14,779 bases of DNA from positions 1 through 14,779 of the forward strand of contig CAMPHR010000053.1 of NCBI GenBank assembly GCA_946886075.1, given 5' to 3'. Source of the DNA: an uncultured Novosphingobium sp. Lineage in GTDB: Bacteria; Pseudomonadota; Alphaproteobacteria; Sphingomonadales; Sphingomonadaceae. The notes under the pieces were generated by a model, which had not been told where the DNA came from, ran no database searches, and saw only the letters and a list, made by a program, of their open reading frames with translations. The position numbers were made by a program, and so were the translations under genes. Shown one piece after another: positions 14,729 to 14,779 of this stretch. The stretch's first letter is position 1; each line of letters opens with the position of its first letter.

Positions 14729-14779
14729 ATGGTCAAGAAGCTCTACCCCGATGCTGCGTCTGCGTTGGAGGGCCTTCTC
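14729..14779 (+). CDS. scoA: Probable 3-oxoacid CoA-transferase subunit A, first 17 codons
   Basis: Only MVKKLYPDAASALEGLL is visible before the window ends. That N-terminus (K-x-Y-x-D-A-x-x-A-L-x-G-L-L) is the one usually seen in succinyl-CoA:3-ketoacid CoA-transferase subunit A, which moves CoA from succinyl-CoA to acetoacetate and is normally followed by subunit B. The start is firm: AGGAGGAGG lies about 8 nt upstream of the ATG. The identity rests on a very short segment and could be another CoA-transferase of the same family. Confidence 0.6.
   Translation, partial: MVKKLYPDAASALEGLL

Overview
This window is GC-rich alphaproteobacterial chromosome, and the gene content and protein sequences look most like a sphingomonad (Sphingobium/Sphingomonas-type). 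That assignment rests on the style of the proteins, on the alphaproteobacterial order aroQ-accB-accC, on a ThiS-ThiG fusion, and on several GC-rich intergenic inverted repeats. No database comparison was possible. Nearly all of the window is core metabolism. There is no CRISPR array, no recognisable insertion sequence, no prophage and no rRNA or tRNA gene.

Left part (1-3727, all on the minus strand): the 5' two thirds of a class II DAHP synthase gene (first step of the shikimate pathway), then a repeat-bearing gap, a small secreted Rap1a/Tai-like protein, cysteinyl-tRNA synthetase (cysS), and a small predicted periplasmic protein with two weak TonB-C-like halves. The start region of this last gene carries a 17/19 match to the Fur box, so it is probably iron-regulated.

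Centre (3728-6675, plus strand): a structured leader with two strong hairpins precedes a Bax inhibitor-1 family membrane protein. That gene overlaps a small zinc-ribbon (TFIIB-type) gene, and a clear intrinsic terminator follows. Next is a bifunctional mannose-1-phosphate guanylyltransferase/mannose-6-phosphate isomerase (GDP-mannose supply for surface polysaccharide). It converges on polA, and a perfect 27-bp inverted repeat lies between the two.

Right part (6675-14779): polA (full three-domain DNA polymerase I, minus strand), a 489-bp gene-free gap with GC-rich hairpins, and an unrecognised 192-residue gene with visibly lower GC (likely accessory). Then comes the minus-strand cluster aroQ-accB-accC-arsC: shikimate pathway, acetyl-CoA carboxylase biotin carrier and biotin carboxylase, and an ArsC-like reductase that overlaps accC by 4 nt. 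Divergent from aroQ is a fused thiS-thiG gene (thiazole moiety of thiamine). The window ends in the first 17 codons of a probable 3-oxoacid CoA-transferase subunit A, with a strong ribosome binding site and a plausible promoter.

I see no convincing new multi-gene system. The items most worth a second look are the Fur box in front of the TonB-like gene, the C-loop double hairpin ahead of the Bax-1 gene, the internal diglycine of the ThiS-ThiG fusion, and the low-GC orphan with an RX4H motif.
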